Below, one piece after another: positions 7,355-17,042 of a stretch of DNA of 64,000 nt. Within the stretch, counting starts at the first letter, position 1, and every line of letters starts with the position of its first letter. The position numbers were made by a program, and so were the translations under genes. The DNA comes from Bacteroidetes bacterium HGW-Bacteroidetes-8 (lineage in GTDB: Bacteria; Bacteroidota; Bacteroidia; Bacteroidales; UBA932): contig PHCZ01000001.1 of NCBI GenBank assembly GCA_002840895.1, positions 62,001 through 126,000 on the forward strand. The letters are read 5' to 3'. The notes beneath the pieces were generated by a model. It was not told where the DNA came from. It did not search any database and was given only the letters and a program-made list of their open reading frames with translations.

Positions 7355-8218
7355 TTACTGTCTGCAAATATAATAATTTATGAGAGTCTCCGCCTCATAA
7401 AGGTAACCTGTGCCGAATAGATTCAGATGATTCAATACGTGGTAAAGTCTGTAAATGTTCTCACGCTCTTGCCACCCCTCCTCCAGTGGAAACTCCTCGT
7501 TATATGCTTGATAGAACTCCGGTGGAAATCCTCCAAAGAGTCTGGTCATAGCCAGGTCTGCCTCTCGGTGACCGTAGTATACAGCAGGGTCAATTAACAC
7601 CGGCAACTTAGAGATATTACAGAGATAGTTGCCACTCCAGAGATCTCCGTGAAGAAGAGATGGGCTCTCTTTAACACTATCCAGAATGGAGCCCATCATA
7701 GATTCCAGACGAGAGATGCTATCTCTTAGCTTTTTAGCAGCCAGCCCTTTAGACTCCGCAAGTTTAAACTGAAACAAAATCCTCTTTTCAAAATAGAATT
7801 CAGTCCAGTTTTTAGCCAATCCTCCCTTTACAATATTTAACTGAGGAGTGCCTCCTATATAGTTATCTTCATAAAAACCAAAGCTCTTAGATCTTTTTTT
7901 ATGAAGCTTTGCCAAAGAGCGGCCGAGTTCATTAAAAAACAGTGAATCCGGTTCCTCCCGGTAGATAAACTCCATAAGGATGAAATCTTCATCTGTTGCA
8001 ACTATTTGTGGCGTTTTAACAACTTTTGCAGATGAAATCTCCTTAATACCGTTCTCTTCACAGAAAAATAATCTTCCCGGCTCTCCGCTTTTGAGAAAAT
8101 AAAATTTGCCGGATTCGGTTTCGATTTTTCCGTCAAGAGAGGCAGAGCCCTTTGGTAAATTGCCTTTTACAACAATTTTCTCATTTAAAATCTCCTCAAG
8201 ACGGTTAATTAATTTCAT
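7355..8218 (-). CDS. Fructosamine kinase family protein
   Basis: The 287-residue cytoplasmic protein belongs to the fructosamine-3-kinase/aminoglycoside phosphotransferase-like kinases. It has an N-terminal ATP-binding lobe (with LMEF near residues 86-89 as the hinge), the catalytic loop LLHGDLWSGN (about 188-197, Asp as the base) and the metal-binding LIDPAVYYGHREADLAM (about 207-223). The family phosphorylates ketosamines such as Amadori products on proteins or free amino acids, which triggers their breakdown. The promoter is probably TACCTTTG at 8246-8239. It diverges from the ECF sigma gene and precedes the membrane regulator by 10 bp. The precise substrate cannot be read from sequence. 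Confidence 0.9.
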   Translation of the reverse strand: MKLINRLEEILNEKIVVKGNLPKGSASLDGKIETESGKFYFLKSGEPGRLFFCEENGIKEISSAKVVKTPQIVATDEDFILMEFIYREEPDSLFFNELGRSLAKLHKKRSKSFGFYEDNYIGGTPQLNIVKGGLAKNWTEFYFEKRILFQFKLAESKGLAAKKLRDSISRLESMMGSILDSVKESPSLLHGDLWSGNYLCNISKLPVLIDPAVYYGHREADLAMTRLFGGFPPEFYQAYNEEFPLEEGWQERENIYRLYHVLNHLNLFGTGYLYEAETLINYYICRQ

Positions 8219-8238
8219 TCCGTTACTAATTTATATGT

Positions 8239-8246
8239 CAAAGGTA
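8239..8246 (-). promoter_or_regulatory. -7 element (TACCTTTG) for the fructosamine kinase operon
   Basis: An exact TAnnTTTG match on the minus strand, 21 bp upstream of the fructosamine kinase ATG. The -33 region is not clear. Confidence 0.45.
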
Positions 8247-8271
8247 AAGTCGCAAGTTAGAACAAAAAATT

Positions 8272-8279
8272 TATATTTG
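8272..8279 (+). promoter_or_regulatory. -7 element (TATATTTG) for the ECF sigma locus
   Basis: An exact TAnnTTTG match ending 8 bp before the sigma-factor ATG at 8288. If this is the promoter, the transcript is leaderless or nearly so. No -33 TTTG is visible at 19-21 nt. Confidence 0.5.
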
Positions 8280-8287
8280 CAGCAGTT

Positions 8288-8848
8288 ATGAAATATAAGC
8301 CGGAGAATCTTGTCGCATTAGTTAAAAGTGGAGATAGAAGAGCTTTTGACCATTTTTACGGAATGGAGCATAAAAAAGCTTTCTTTTACTCTTTTAATTA
8401 TGTGCATAATAGAGAGATTGCAGAGGATATAGTCCAGGATTCATTTGCCTCATTATGGGTAAACAGAGACTCTCTTGACACTGCATATCCCCTTCAGCCA
8501 TATCTCTACTCAATCATAAGAAACAGATCTATAAATATCCTCAAAAGGTTGGCATTAGATCAAAAGATTATGAGTGAAATAACTAAAAGGGAGCATAGGG
8601 CTAACCTTGCTGCCCTTACAGATGACTCTGCAGATACTCTTGTAAGGTCTCAACTGGAGGAGTTTATCAATAAGGCCTATCTTGAATTACCCCCTAAAAT
8701 ATGCTCATCATTTTCTGATAGCAGGATTAGAGGGATGACATATCAGGAGATTGCAGATAAAAAGGGAGTTAGCGTTAAAGTAATTGAGTATCACATTACG
8801 CAAGCTTTAAAGCACTTCAAAATAAAATTAAAGGATTTTTTAGAGTAG
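8288..8848 (+). CDS. ECF-type RNA polymerase sigma factor (FecI-like)
   Basis: The 186-residue protein has sigma-70 region 2 (about 20-90, with DIVQDSFASLWVNRD at 47-61, the -10 recognition helix area) and region 4 near the C-terminus (about 130-180, GMTYQEIADKKGVSVKVIEYHI as a helix-turn-helix). It belongs to the Bacteroidota ECF group that works with a FecR anti-sigma factor and a TonB-linked SusC receptor. The fecR-like gene starts 41 bp downstream and susC follows, so it is expected to drive the susCD operon when the substrate binds the receptor. Confidence 0.93.
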   Translation: MKYKPENLVALVKSGDRRAFDHFYGMEHKKAFFYSFNYVHNREIAEDIVQDSFASLWVNRDSLDTAYPLQPYLYSIIRNRSINILKRLALDQKIMSEITKREHRANLAALTDDSADTLVRSQLEEFINKAYLELPPKICSSFSDSRIRGMTYQEIADKKGVSVKVIEYHITQALKHFKIKLKDFLE

Positions 8849-8889
8849 TATTAAAGGGAATAGGTTGTCTCAATTGTAATAATAGTAGT

Positions 8890-9858
8890 ATGAGTGATAA
8901 TAGTATAGATAGAGACTTGCTGGTAAAATTTATCTCCGGTAAAGCAACTGTGCAAGAGAGAGTTACGGTTCTTGACTGGATTGAGTTAAGCGAAAGCAAC
9001 AGCAGAGTGTTTAGCGAGATGAAAAACTTGTGGGTTTTAGAGGGGATTAAGAACATTGAGAAAGAGGATTATGCTCATAATATCAAGAGGGGATTCTTGC
9101 GTAAAGTTATTGGCTACGCAGCTGCTATAGCTCTTCTTGTAACATCAATAACTGCAGGAGTATATCTCTATAATGAGAAAAATGCAATTGCTGTTGCACA
9201 ACAACAACCTGTCACGTTCAAGTATGTCGTTAACACCGGAGTAAAAGGTGTTGTCGATTTACCTGACGGGAGTAAAGTGTGGCTTAACAGCTCCAGTTAT
9301 ATAATTTGTCCTCAAAAATTCTCCGATGAGGCCAGAGAGATTGAGATTGAGGGAGAGGGCTACTTTGAAGTTGTCTCCAATAAAAATTGGCCAATGCTCA
9401 TAAAGACCTCGAAAAAACACACTGTGAAAGTAACAGGTACCACCTTTAATCTATCTTCCTACTCTAATGATAACAAGCTTATAGTTACCCTTATATCCGG
9501 AGAGATCTCCCTGATTAACGACAATAAAAAGAGCGAAATAAAATTGAGCCCAAAACAGGAGATAGTAATTGTAGACGAAAAAGAGACTCAGCTCCTCAAA
9601 AACCCAAATATCAATAACAAGACTGCCTGGAAGGAGGGGCTACTCCTTTTTGACAATACAGCTATGGTAGATGTTGTAAAGAGAATGGAGAGGTGGTATG
9701 GAGTCAATTTTAAAATTAAAGACTCTTTAATCTACGACTATAGATTTACTGCAAAGTTCAGGTCGGAGTCTATTACTCAGGTTCTTGAAATATTGAGATT
9801 GTCTTCCAATATCAAATACAAAATAGATAGCACCACAATTACTCTGGCAAAAAGATAA
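8890..9858 (+). CDS. FecR-type anti-sigma factor
   Basis: The 322-residue single-pass inner-membrane protein has a cytoplasmic N-terminal sigma-binding region (about 1-70), a transmembrane segment near 74-93 (VIGYAAAIALLVTSITAG) and a periplasmic FecR domain (about 110-210, with VDLPDGSKVWLNSSS and EGEGYFEV). A C-terminal DUF4974-type domain (about 250-320, FDNTAMVDVVKRMERWYGV) contacts the STN domain of the receptor. It holds the adjacent sigma factor inactive until signalled through the outer-membrane SusC-like protein encoded next. Confidence 0.92.
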   Translation: MSDNSIDRDLLVKFISGKATVQERVTVLDWIELSESNSRVFSEMKNLWVLEGIKNIEKEDYAHNIKRGFLRKVIGYAAAIALLVTSITAGVYLYNEKNAIAVAQQQPVTFKYVVNTGVKGVVDLPDGSKVWLNSSSYIICPQKFSDEAREIEIEGEGYFEVVSNKNWPMLIKTSKKHTVKVTGTTFNLSSYSNDNKLIVTLISGEISLINDNKKSEIKLSPKQEIVIVDEKETQLLKNPNINNKTAWKEGLLLFDNTAMVDVVKRMERWYGVNFKIKDSLIYDYRFTAKFRSESITQVLEILRLSSNIKYKIDSTTITLAKR

Positions 9859-9935
9859 AATTCACCCTTTTTTTTGAGGGAACTCAGGCTGTCTTTTGTA
9901 TTAGTTTTAGAACTTAACCCAAAAAATTGACATCT

Positions 9936-12900
9936 ATGAGAAAAAAACATTCTTGCTCCAGGGTAAGAGAATCCATCTTGCTTCTGGGAGTTATTGTGTC
10001 TCTATTAATTCCGACTGGCTTTATTCAGGCTCAGTCAATCACATTAAATCTTAAAGAGACTCCGTTAAAAGAGGTCTTTAAAGCTGTTGAGAAACAGACG
10101 GATTTTACATTCGTCTATAATAACAATCTGGTTAATGCCAATAAAGTTGTTACTGTGAATATCAGTAAGGCTGATATTAAAACCACTATGACGGCGGTTT
10201 TAAAGAACACCGGCTATGAGTACAAAATTGTAGAAAAACAGATTGTTATCTCTCCCTCTAATCTTTTTGATGATAAGAACATCGAAACTGTTGCCTCAAA
10301 AAACGCTCCGACCGGAGCTGCCCAACAAGAGTTTATTGAGGTAAAGGGCAAGATTCTATCATCTAAAGATTCACAGCCTATAATCGGAGCTTATGTGATG
10401 ATAGACGACACAAAAAAGGGAACCTCCACCGATCTTGACGGTAACTACACAATCAAAGTTCCCAGAGGAACAAAAAGGTTGGTAATATCTTGTCTAGGGT
10501 ACCAGAAAAAAGAGATTGAATTTAACTCCACAAACTTGTCGGGGCTTAAAATAATCCTGTTAGATGAAGCTAGCCAATATCTTAACGAGATTGTCGTGCA
10601 AGGTTACGGAGCCACAACCATCAAGGATGCAACCGGCTCGGTATCCAGACTAACTACAAAGGAGATTGAGACTGTCCCAATGGGGTCATCTGTACAAAGT
10701 ATGTTGCAGGGACGCGCAGCAGGTGTAAATGTAATGATTCAATCTGCATCACCAACCTCTCCGGTCAGCGTTAACATCAGGGGTGTATCTACTCTGTCTA
10801 GTTCAGGAACACAACCTTTGTGGGTTATTGACGGAGTTCCGGACTACTCTTCAAACACATCCGGAGATATCACAAATACACTTTTTAACCTCAACCTTTC
10901 TGATATAGAGAGTATTGACATTCTAAAAGATGCATCTGCAACCGCAATTTACGGTTCCAGAGCAGCAAACGGAGTTGTTATGATTACTACTAAGAGAGGT
11001 GTAAAGGGACAGGCTCCCACAATTGATATAAATATTAAAAGTGGGTTCCAAAAAGTCAACTCAAACGATCTAAAGACATTAAATGTAGACCAATATAAAT
11101 TCTTTACAGAAACACTTATCAGACAAAGAGTTAATGTTGATGGAAGTATTGGATACAACGAGAAGTTTTTTATTGACGAAACAGAGTTTCTTAAAATAAA
11201 AACCAGCCAATGGACTCCCGATATGTTGAAATTTCGTTCAGATGCATATATGTCAGGAAATACAGATTGGTGGGAAGAGATGACCCAAACAGCTATGACC
11301 AACCAGGTAGATTTATCGGTTAGAGGTGGTACAGAGAGTACAAACTACTATTTATCATTTGGTTATACAGATATTACAGGTGTTGTGAAAGGTGGAAAAA
11401 GCAACCTTTATAACGGAAGGATGAACTTTGAAACTTTAGTAGGTAAGTCGGTAAAAATTGGTTTAACACTTTACGGATCTACAAGGGTTGCCAATAACAA
11501 AGATAATCTTCTAAAAAGCATACCAAGGTTTCGCCCCGATTTTGATGCATTCAACCCGGATGGGAGTATTAATATTATTCCTACAAACACCACTATTGAG
11601 AACCCTTATATTACATATTACAACAGAAATGACGGTGTTGGTAAGGTGCTTAACGGAACGGCATATTTCGAACTAAAGCTTCTTCAGGGGCTTAAATTCA
11701 GGTCTGCAGGAACTATAAACTACTCAAATTCAACTAACGATGTGTTCAACAAAAAGGGTACTCAGGGTTATGCATCAAGTTATAACTCCAGATCACTTTC
11801 AAACTTTGAGAACAGCACTCAGGTCTGGGATAATACCCTTAATTATGCAGCTGTTATAGGGAAACACGATATAGTTGCAGTAGTTGGTCAATCCGTAGAG
11901 GTTTTCAATGCAAAGTCACAAACCGCTACCGGTAGTGGATTTCCTGACGAAGATGTACTTACAAACATTAACAGTGCCTCAACAGTAGGAGCCAGCAGTG
12001 ATGCTTACGGAAGTGCTCTGGCCTCTTTCTTTGCAAGGGCAAACTATAAATATCTCAATCGGTATATGCTTACAGCAACCTTCCGGGCAGACGGATCCTC
12101 AAAATTCGGTCCAAATAACCGCTGGGGATACTTCCCTTCCGGTGCAGTTGCCTGGATCATATCTGAGGAGAGTTTTATGCGTGATTTCAACGATGTTGTT
12201 CCATATTTAAAATTACGTGCATCTATCGGAAAATCGGGATCTCAAAACTTAGGATATTACGACTGGATGACTACCCTCTCTGCATCACCTTACACTGAGC
12301 AGCCGGGCATAAAACCATTCAATCTGGGAAATCCGGACCTTCAGTGGGAGAGTTCAACACTGCTGGACATTGGCCTTGACTACGGATTGCTTAACGAAAG
12401 AATCAGAGGTACAATAGGGTACTACAGCAAACAGGTAGATAACTTAATCTATACAGGATCTGTACCTACAAACTCATCTTTCCAGACCATCAACCAGAAT
12501 GTTGGTTCAATAACTAACTCCGGATGGGAGTTTGAAATAAGAGGTGATGTTATTAAAAAGAAAAACATTACACTTGAGCTAGGTTTTAACATTGCTACAA
12601 ACAGCAGTATAGTAAATAAGCTGGACGGAGTTCAAAAGGAGATAGTTATGCCATATTACTATGAGTGGGTAAAACTTGTAGAGGGTGGTAAACTGGGTGA
12701 CTGGTTCGGCTATAAATCTGCAGGAAGATATTTTGCAACGAATGAGGAGATATATGCTTTGAAAAAGACCAATCCAACGACAGGTGCACAGCTTAACTAT
12801 CGTACATCAAGAGAGGTTGCAGGAGACCCATACATAATTGATCAGGATGGAGACGGTGTAATCACCAAAACAGACAGAGTTGTGTTGGGAAACTTTAACC

Positions 12901-13451
12901 CTAAGTTTTATGGAGGTTTCAATGTAGCCTTTACATATGGAAATCTATATGCATCTGCAGTCTTCACATACTCTTATGGAGCCAAAAGGATGTGGAACCA
13001 GACTTACTCTGCTGTTACTGCCGGTTCAAGTACTTATAATGCATACAACAACCTGTTGGAGAGCTGGAATTTTAATCAGAATCCCGAGGCAATACTTCCA
13101 CGGATTGGTTTGAGCGCGACCTACAACGGCTTAAGTGACTTCTTTATTCACGATGCATCATTCATAAGGCTAAACGCATTGAATGTAAACTACAGGTTAC
13201 CGAAGAGCTGGCTTAATAATAAGTTCTTAAACAATATAGACCTTACATTCCAGGCATCAAATCTGTTCACCATTACAAAATATCCCGGATTTGACCCTCA
13301 GGGAAATTTTGGATCAACAGATATGGCCGCATCATACGTAGTTGGAACAAGAACATCTCAGGAGCTGATCGGGATAGGATCGGGTGTTGATTACAGTAAA
13401 TACCCATCTTCGACAACCTTCAGTGTAGGAGTTAAATTAACCTTTAAATAG
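9936..13451 (+). CDS. SusC/RagA-type TonB-linked outer-membrane receptor with STN signalling domain
   Basis: The 1171-residue protein from ATG 9936 has a signal peptide (ends near FIQAQ). An STN domain (about 33-110) is the module that signals to FecR. A CarboxypepD-like beta-sandwich follows (about 130-210), then the TonB plug with LWVIDGVPDYSS and the SusC signature DIESIDILKDASATAIYGSR (about 325-345), and a 22-strand barrel ending FSVGVKLTFK. It imports a ligand captured by the SusD partner encoded 8 bp downstream, using TonB energy. The in-frame TTG at 9927 is a less likely start. The substrate is unknown because no polysaccharide-degrading enzyme is encoded nearby. Confidence 0.94.
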   Translation: MRKKHSCSRVRESILLLGVIVSLLIPTGFIQAQSITLNLKETPLKEVFKAVEKQTDFTFVYNNNLVNANKVVTVNISKADIKTTMTAVLKNTGYEYKIVEKQIVISPSNLFDDKNIETVASKNAPTGAAQQEFIEVKGKILSSKDSQPIIGAYVMIDDTKKGTSTDLDGNYTIKVPRGTKRLVISCLGYQKKEIEFNSTNLSGLKIILLDEASQYLNEIVVQGYGATTIKDATGSVSRLTTKEIETVPMGSSVQSMLQGRAAGVNVMIQSASPTSPVSVNIRGVSTLSSSGTQPLWVIDGVPDYSSNTSGDITNTLFNLNLSDIESIDILKDASATAIYGSRAANGVVMITTKRGVKGQAPTIDINIKSGFQKVNSNDLKTLNVDQYKFFTETLIRQRVNVDGSIGYNEKFFIDETEFLKIKTSQWTPDMLKFRSDAYMSGNTDWWEEMTQTAMTNQVDLSVRGGTESTNYYLSFGYTDITGVVKGGKSNLYNGRMNFETLVGKSVKIGLTLYGSTRVANNKDNLLKSIPRFRPDFDAFNPDGSINIIPTNTTIENPYITYYNRNDGVGKVLNGTAYFELKLLQGLKFRSAGTINYSNSTNDVFNKKGTQGYASSYNSRSLSNFENSTQVWDNTLNYAAVIGKHDIVAVVGQSVEVFNAKSQTATGSGFPDEDVLTNINSASTVGASSDAYGSALASFFARANYKYLNRYMLTATFRADGSSKFGPNNRWGYFPSGAVAWIISEESFMRDFNDVVPYLKLRASIGKSGSQNLGYYDWMTTLSASPYTEQPGIKPFNLGNPDLQWESSTLLDIGLDYGLLNERIRGTIGYYSKQVDNLIYTGSVPTNSSFQTINQNVGSITNSGWEFEIRGDVIKKKNITLELGFNIATNSSIVNKLDGVQKEIVMPYYYEWVKLVEGGKLGDWFGYKSAGRYFATNEEIYALKKTNPTTGAQLNYRTSREVAGDPYIIDQDGDGVITKTDRVVLGNFNPKFYGGFNVAFTYGNLYASAVFTYSYGAKRMWNQTYSAVTAGSSTYNAYNNLLESWNFNQNPEAILPRIGLSATYNGLSDFFIHDASFIRLNALNVNYRLPKSWLNNKFLNNIDLTFQASNLFTITKYPGFDPQGNFGSTDMAASYVVGTRTSQELIGIGSGVDYSKYPSSTTFSVGVKLTFK

Positions 13452-13459
13452 ACATCGCT

Positions 13460-14956
13460 ATGAAAAAAACTTTATACAATATAATTATCGTTTTTGTCTT
13501 AATCGGCCTAACCTCTTGTGAGAAGTTCCTTTCACTCACTCCACCTCACAAACTGGTCGTAGACAACTCTGTGACAACATATGACGGTGCTGTGTCGATT
13601 CTTAACGGAATGTATGCATCCTTGTCAAAAGGGAGCGGCACATCTACCAGTGACTTCTTTGGCGGGAGCCCCTTTATCGCCCTTTCGGCACAAACCGGAG
13701 TAGGACGTGCAGGAGGAGTAACTTACTATAATATGAGTTACCTCTCAACCCAAAGTGCTTTCTCTACATACTGGCAGCAATGGTATGCCTGTGTTAACTC
13801 TGCAAATGCAGCAATAATCGGAATCAGTGGCTTGGCAGATAATAAATTCCCATCTGTTGAGGTTAAGACCAGAATGCTTTCGGAGGCGAGAACCTTTAGA
13901 GCCTGGGTCTACTCCCATCTTTTATGGTGTTTCTCACACTACTGGGCAGATGATGAGTATGGTGTGTTGTGGAGAGAGGATATTGCTGACTTCAAAAACA
14001 TTTTTGCAGATAGAATCTCTGTTAAGGAGAGTTACGAGAAGATTCTCGCAGATGTAGAGGAGGGGGTAAAAAATCTTCAGGACTACACTACCTCAAAAAG
14101 GCTTTCAAAACAGATGGCAAAGGTGATTAAGGCAAAACTACTTATGAACAGAGGTTGGACAGGAGACTACACCGCAGCATTAGCTATTGTGGATGATGTT
14201 ATTGCAACCTCACCAGCCATTTTTAAAATGGACCCGGATATGAAGAAAGTATTTAACGATGCGTGGGATTCAAATGAGGTGCTTTGGTCTAGATATATGG
14301 AGGATGCTACCGGAAGAGCTTACGGAGAGGCATCATACTCTCAGATTATTATTCAGGCCGGAGATGCCTGGAGTACAGCAAATCAGAACAATCCGTCATC
14401 CCTCAAATCTTTCTTTCCTGAGTTTGACAACTGGCTTAAAGCAGATCCAAGATTTGCACAGACTATGGGTTGGGCAAGAGCAATCAGCGCTACCGGTATA
14501 TTATACTTCTGCCCTACCAAACTTGCCAGGCAGGGAAGAGCCTCAACGGATCTTATGAACGACAAATTTACAACCTACTACTTCAGATATCCTGAACTCT
14601 ATCTTATGCAGGCAGAGCTGAGGGCACGCACAAACCAAAGCCTGGCAAACTCTATAGCTCCAATAAATTTAATGCGCTCAAAGAGAACCAATCCTGTATT
14701 ACCTGCTCTTGAAGTTCCTGCAAATCTGGAACAGCTTATGGAGACTATCTTTAGAGAGTACTGTCTTGAGCTATATCAGGAAAACGGGAGCGAGTGGTTT
14801 GCCTCTGTAAGGATTAAAAAAGGAAATCAACCGATTCTCTATCTGATGAAACCGGACATTACACCTGTCGGAGCTGAGAAGCATTGCTGGCCAATACCCT
14901 CGACCGAAACATCAACCAATAAAATGATTAAATCAAATCCTGGTTATGACAACTAA
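13460..14956 (+). CDS. SusD/RagB-family nutrient-binding outer-membrane lipoprotein
   Basis: The 498-residue protein carries a lipoprotein signal (IGLTSCEKF, lipidated Cys near 20) and the SusD fold: an N-terminal helical TPR region with AGGVTYYNMSY, LSEARTFRAWVYSHLLWCF near 138-156, and a C-terminal half with YYFRYPELYLMQAELRART (typical SusD helix) and FREYCLELYQENGSEWFAS. It forms the surface lid of the SusC channel encoded just upstream (8 bp gap). It is a standard-length family member with no sign of decay. Confidence 0.94.
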   Translation: MKKTLYNIIIVFVLIGLTSCEKFLSLTPPHKLVVDNSVTTYDGAVSILNGMYASLSKGSGTSTSDFFGGSPFIALSAQTGVGRAGGVTYYNMSYLSTQSAFSTYWQQWYACVNSANAAIIGISGLADNKFPSVEVKTRMLSEARTFRAWVYSHLLWCFSHYWADDEYGVLWREDIADFKNIFADRISVKESYEKILADVEEGVKNLQDYTTSKRLSKQMAKVIKAKLLMNRGWTGDYTAALAIVDDVIATSPAIFKMDPDMKKVFNDAWDSNEVLWSRYMEDATGRAYGEASYSQIIIQAGDAWSTANQNNPSSLKSFFPEFDNWLKADPRFAQTMGWARAISATGILYFCPTKLARQGRASTDLMNDKFTTYYFRYPELYLMQAELRARTNQSLANSIAPINLMRSKRTNPVLPALEVPANLEQLMETIFREYCLELYQENGSEWFASVRIKKGNQPILYLMKPDITPVGAEKHCWPIPSTETSTNKMIKSNPGYDN

Positions 14957-14969
14957 AAATAGAACAGAT

Positions 14970-15785
14970 ATGAAAAAAATATTATTTATAATAGCCGTGG
15001 CTCTATTGTCATTAGCCTCCTGTACAGATAAGAGTGAGCTTCTGGTACCTTACCCTAATGACATAACATTTAACGAACTCACTCTGGCATCCTATACTCA
15101 TAATATTCCCAGCGGAGGTTTTACTTCCGGAGCAGTCAGGTTTAACACAATTAAGAGGGGTGATGGTACATACTCAGGATTTGCCTACTCAAACCAAAAC
15201 AACAGATCTTTTGTATGGACAGATACCAAGGCAGCAAGGGATACAAATATTATGAGTGTCTATACTGCATACAGAAATATGACAGAGGTCTATGCTGTTG
15301 CCTGCGCAGATAACGAGACAGACACCTATTTTACTATAGACAAACCGACTGTTGTGGAGCACATTCTCTTCGCAAATAATACCTATAACTATCTTGCGAT
15401 GAACTATGGAGCAAATAGCGGAACCTCAATTGCAAATCCAAATATACCATCTGCACCAAAAGCAATTTGGAATACCTATGCTCCAGGAGTCACAAGAAAG
15501 CTCACAAACGACGGCGATTACTACAAGGTAATAGTAAAGGGATATAATGGTAACAACCTTACCGGAACAGTTGAGGTCTATCTTTGCTGCAGGAAAGGAG
15601 CCGATCCTGCAAACCCTGCCTTTGCATTTCTTAGAACAGACTGGATTGCAGCCAATTTAACTTCACTCGGAGCTGTCACAAAGGTCTCATTTACAACCAG
15701 CTGCTCATACAAAGATGTAAACGGAAAGGACTTAATAAACTCATATTTTTGTATTGACGGAATAAGACTAAAGACAAACCAATAG
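14970..15785 (+). CDS. DUF4465-family lipoprotein of the SusCD operon
   Basis: From ATG 14970 the 271-residue product has a clear lipoprotein signal (MKKILFIIAVALLSLASC, Cys18). An upstream ATG at 14946 overlaps the susD stop but would bury the signal, so it is rejected. The mature part resembles DUF4465, a beta-sandwich family common beside SusCD or in surface proteins. It has FAYSNQNNRSF, NNTYNYLAMNYG and YKVIVKGYNGNNLTGTVEVY, and ends with YFCIDGIRL. It probably acts as an accessory surface-binding protein comparable in position to SusE/F. Cys residues at about 98, 200, 201, 248 and 263 could form disulfides, which is notable next to a thioredoxin-like gene. Confidence 0.78.
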   Translation: MKKILFIIAVALLSLASCTDKSELLVPYPNDITFNELTLASYTHNIPSGGFTSGAVRFNTIKRGDGTYSGFAYSNQNNRSFVWTDTKAARDTNIMSVYTAYRNMTEVYAVACADNETDTYFTIDKPTVVEHILFANNTYNYLAMNYGANSGTSIANPNIPSAPKAIWNTYAPGVTRKLTNDGDYYKVIVKGYNGNNLTGTVEVYLCCRKGADPANPAFAFLRTDWIAANLTSLGAVTKVSFTTSCSYKDVNGKDLINSYFCIDGIRLKTNQ

Positions 15786-15791
15786 TAATTT

Positions 15792-16913
15792 ATGATGATA
15801 AGAGTAATATTGACATCTCTTTTGTTGAGTATCTCCCAAATCTTTATTTTTGGGCAAAACAGGAAAATTGATCTTCTCAAAAATGAGCCATTTGAAAAAG
15901 TCTCTGCAATGGCAAAAAAAGAGAAAAAACTACTATTCCTGGACTTCGGTTCTCCCAGATGCTCTCCGTGTCTCTATATGAAAAATAATATTTTCACAAT
16001 CGACAGTGTTGCAGATTTTGTTAACAAGAGATTTATTAGTGTAGATTATACCGAGGGAGAAGAGAAGGCCAGGTTAAGTCAAATCTACTCAGTAAGTACC
16101 GAACCGGTTTTTCTGATTGTAGATGCAGATGGAAATCTGATGCATCGTACAGAGGGTAAATCTACAGCAGCAGAGATGCTGGAGAGATTCAGGCAGGGTA
16201 TCGATCCAACCAGGAATCTTACAGCGATGAACAGAAAATATGATTTGGGAGAGAGGGATGTCAATTTTATTCTTGAGTACATTAACACTCTTCATATTGC
16301 AGGGTTACGAGAGAAGAAGATGGTAGTATTGGAAAATATCTTCCACTCAAATTTCCCTCTGGACTCTCTCAAAACCAAAACCTACTGGAGTATCTACACA
16401 AAATTTGATGAATCTCCGGTTAGCAGACAGACTCTGTTTGTGATGGATAATATGGGTGAGTTTATCTCAATCTTTGGTGAGAGGCCTGTTTTGTCAAAAA
16501 TTGACATACTCTATGGAGCCCGCTCCAGAGTCTATATTTTTGGAAAGAGGGCCCCTGCAGATGACCCGGAGTATAGTGTAGTTTTGAAATATGCTCAAAA
16601 GTCAGACCATCCGAATGCATCAAAATGGCTTGTTTATCTGGTTCCTGCCGGGTTTAAATTCTCTGACTGGCCCCGTATGGCTAAAGAGATAGAGAGTGCA
16701 GTCTCATTTAATATTTTAAAAGGCTCCGAAAGGACCACTTATATTAAGATGATGTCCGAGCAACTTGCGTGGTATTGCAATGATATTAATGCACTTCCAT
16801 ACTCAATCAAGTGGATAGACTCTCTTTTACCAAAGGCAGATGAGCAGCTAAAAAGCTCACTTATGGAGACCAGATCCTCTGTTGAGGAGAAGATCGCCGG
16901 ACTTAAAAAATAG
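15792..16913 (+). CDS. Secreted thioredoxin-fold protein with C-terminal helical domain
   Basis: The 373-residue protein has an N-terminal signal peptide (MMIRVILTSLLLSISQIFIFGQ). A thioredoxin-fold domain (about 35-135) carries the active site CSPC in SPRCSPCLYMKNN, and EPVFLIVDADGN holds the cis-Pro region. About 230 further residues look helical, as in periplasmic thioredoxin-like proteins of Bacteroidota. It starts 6 bp after the DUF4465 gene and is followed by a strong terminator, so it is the last gene of the SusCD operon. It probably reduces or oxidises disulfides in the imported ligand or in the operon's own surface proteins; which of these is not determinable. Confidence 0.82.
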   Translation: MMIRVILTSLLLSISQIFIFGQNRKIDLLKNEPFEKVSAMAKKEKKLLFLDFGSPRCSPCLYMKNNIFTIDSVADFVNKRFISVDYTEGEEKARLSQIYSVSTEPVFLIVDADGNLMHRTEGKSTAAEMLERFRQGIDPTRNLTAMNRKYDLGERDVNFILEYINTLHIAGLREKKMVVLENIFHSNFPLDSLKTKTYWSIYTKFDESPVSRQTLFVMDNMGEFISIFGERPVLSKIDILYGARSRVYIFGKRAPADDPEYSVVLKYAQKSDHPNASKWLVYLVPAGFKFSDWPRMAKEIESAVSFNILKGSERTTYIKMMSEQLAWYCNDINALPYSIKWIDSLLPKADEQLKSSLMETRSSVEEKIAGLKK

Positions 16914-16954
16914 AATCTCTTCTGCCGGGTATTACCAGTATTTGCAGAAGACTT

Positions 16955-16997
16955 GAAGGGATGACTCTTTGCTGAATCGGTCATCCCTTCTTTTTTT
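16955..16997 (+). terminator. Strong intrinsic terminator of the SusCD operon
   Basis: GAAGGGATGAC (16955-16965) and GTCATCCCTTC (16980-16990) form a perfect 11-bp stem with a 14-nt loop, followed directly by seven T (16991-16997). It separates the SusCD operon from the downstream protease gene. Confidence 0.9.
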
Positions 16998-17013
16998 ATT
17001 AAGCAAAAATGAC

Positions 17014-17021
17014 TATTTTTG
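17014..17021 (+). promoter_or_regulatory. -7 element (TATTTTTG) of the clostripain-family gene
   Basis: An exact TAnnTTTG match directly after the terminator and 21 bp before ATG 17043. The in-frame TTG at 17019 lies within this box, which supports the ATG as the start. Confidence 0.4.
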
Positions 17022-17042
17022 AGCTACATTTTACAGACCACT

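Noticed and set aside
9859-9926. CCCT-T(n)-AGGG small hairpin between fecR and susC
   Set aside because: A 4-bp stem in an AT-rich gap is expected by chance, and no promoter or attenuator pattern supports it.
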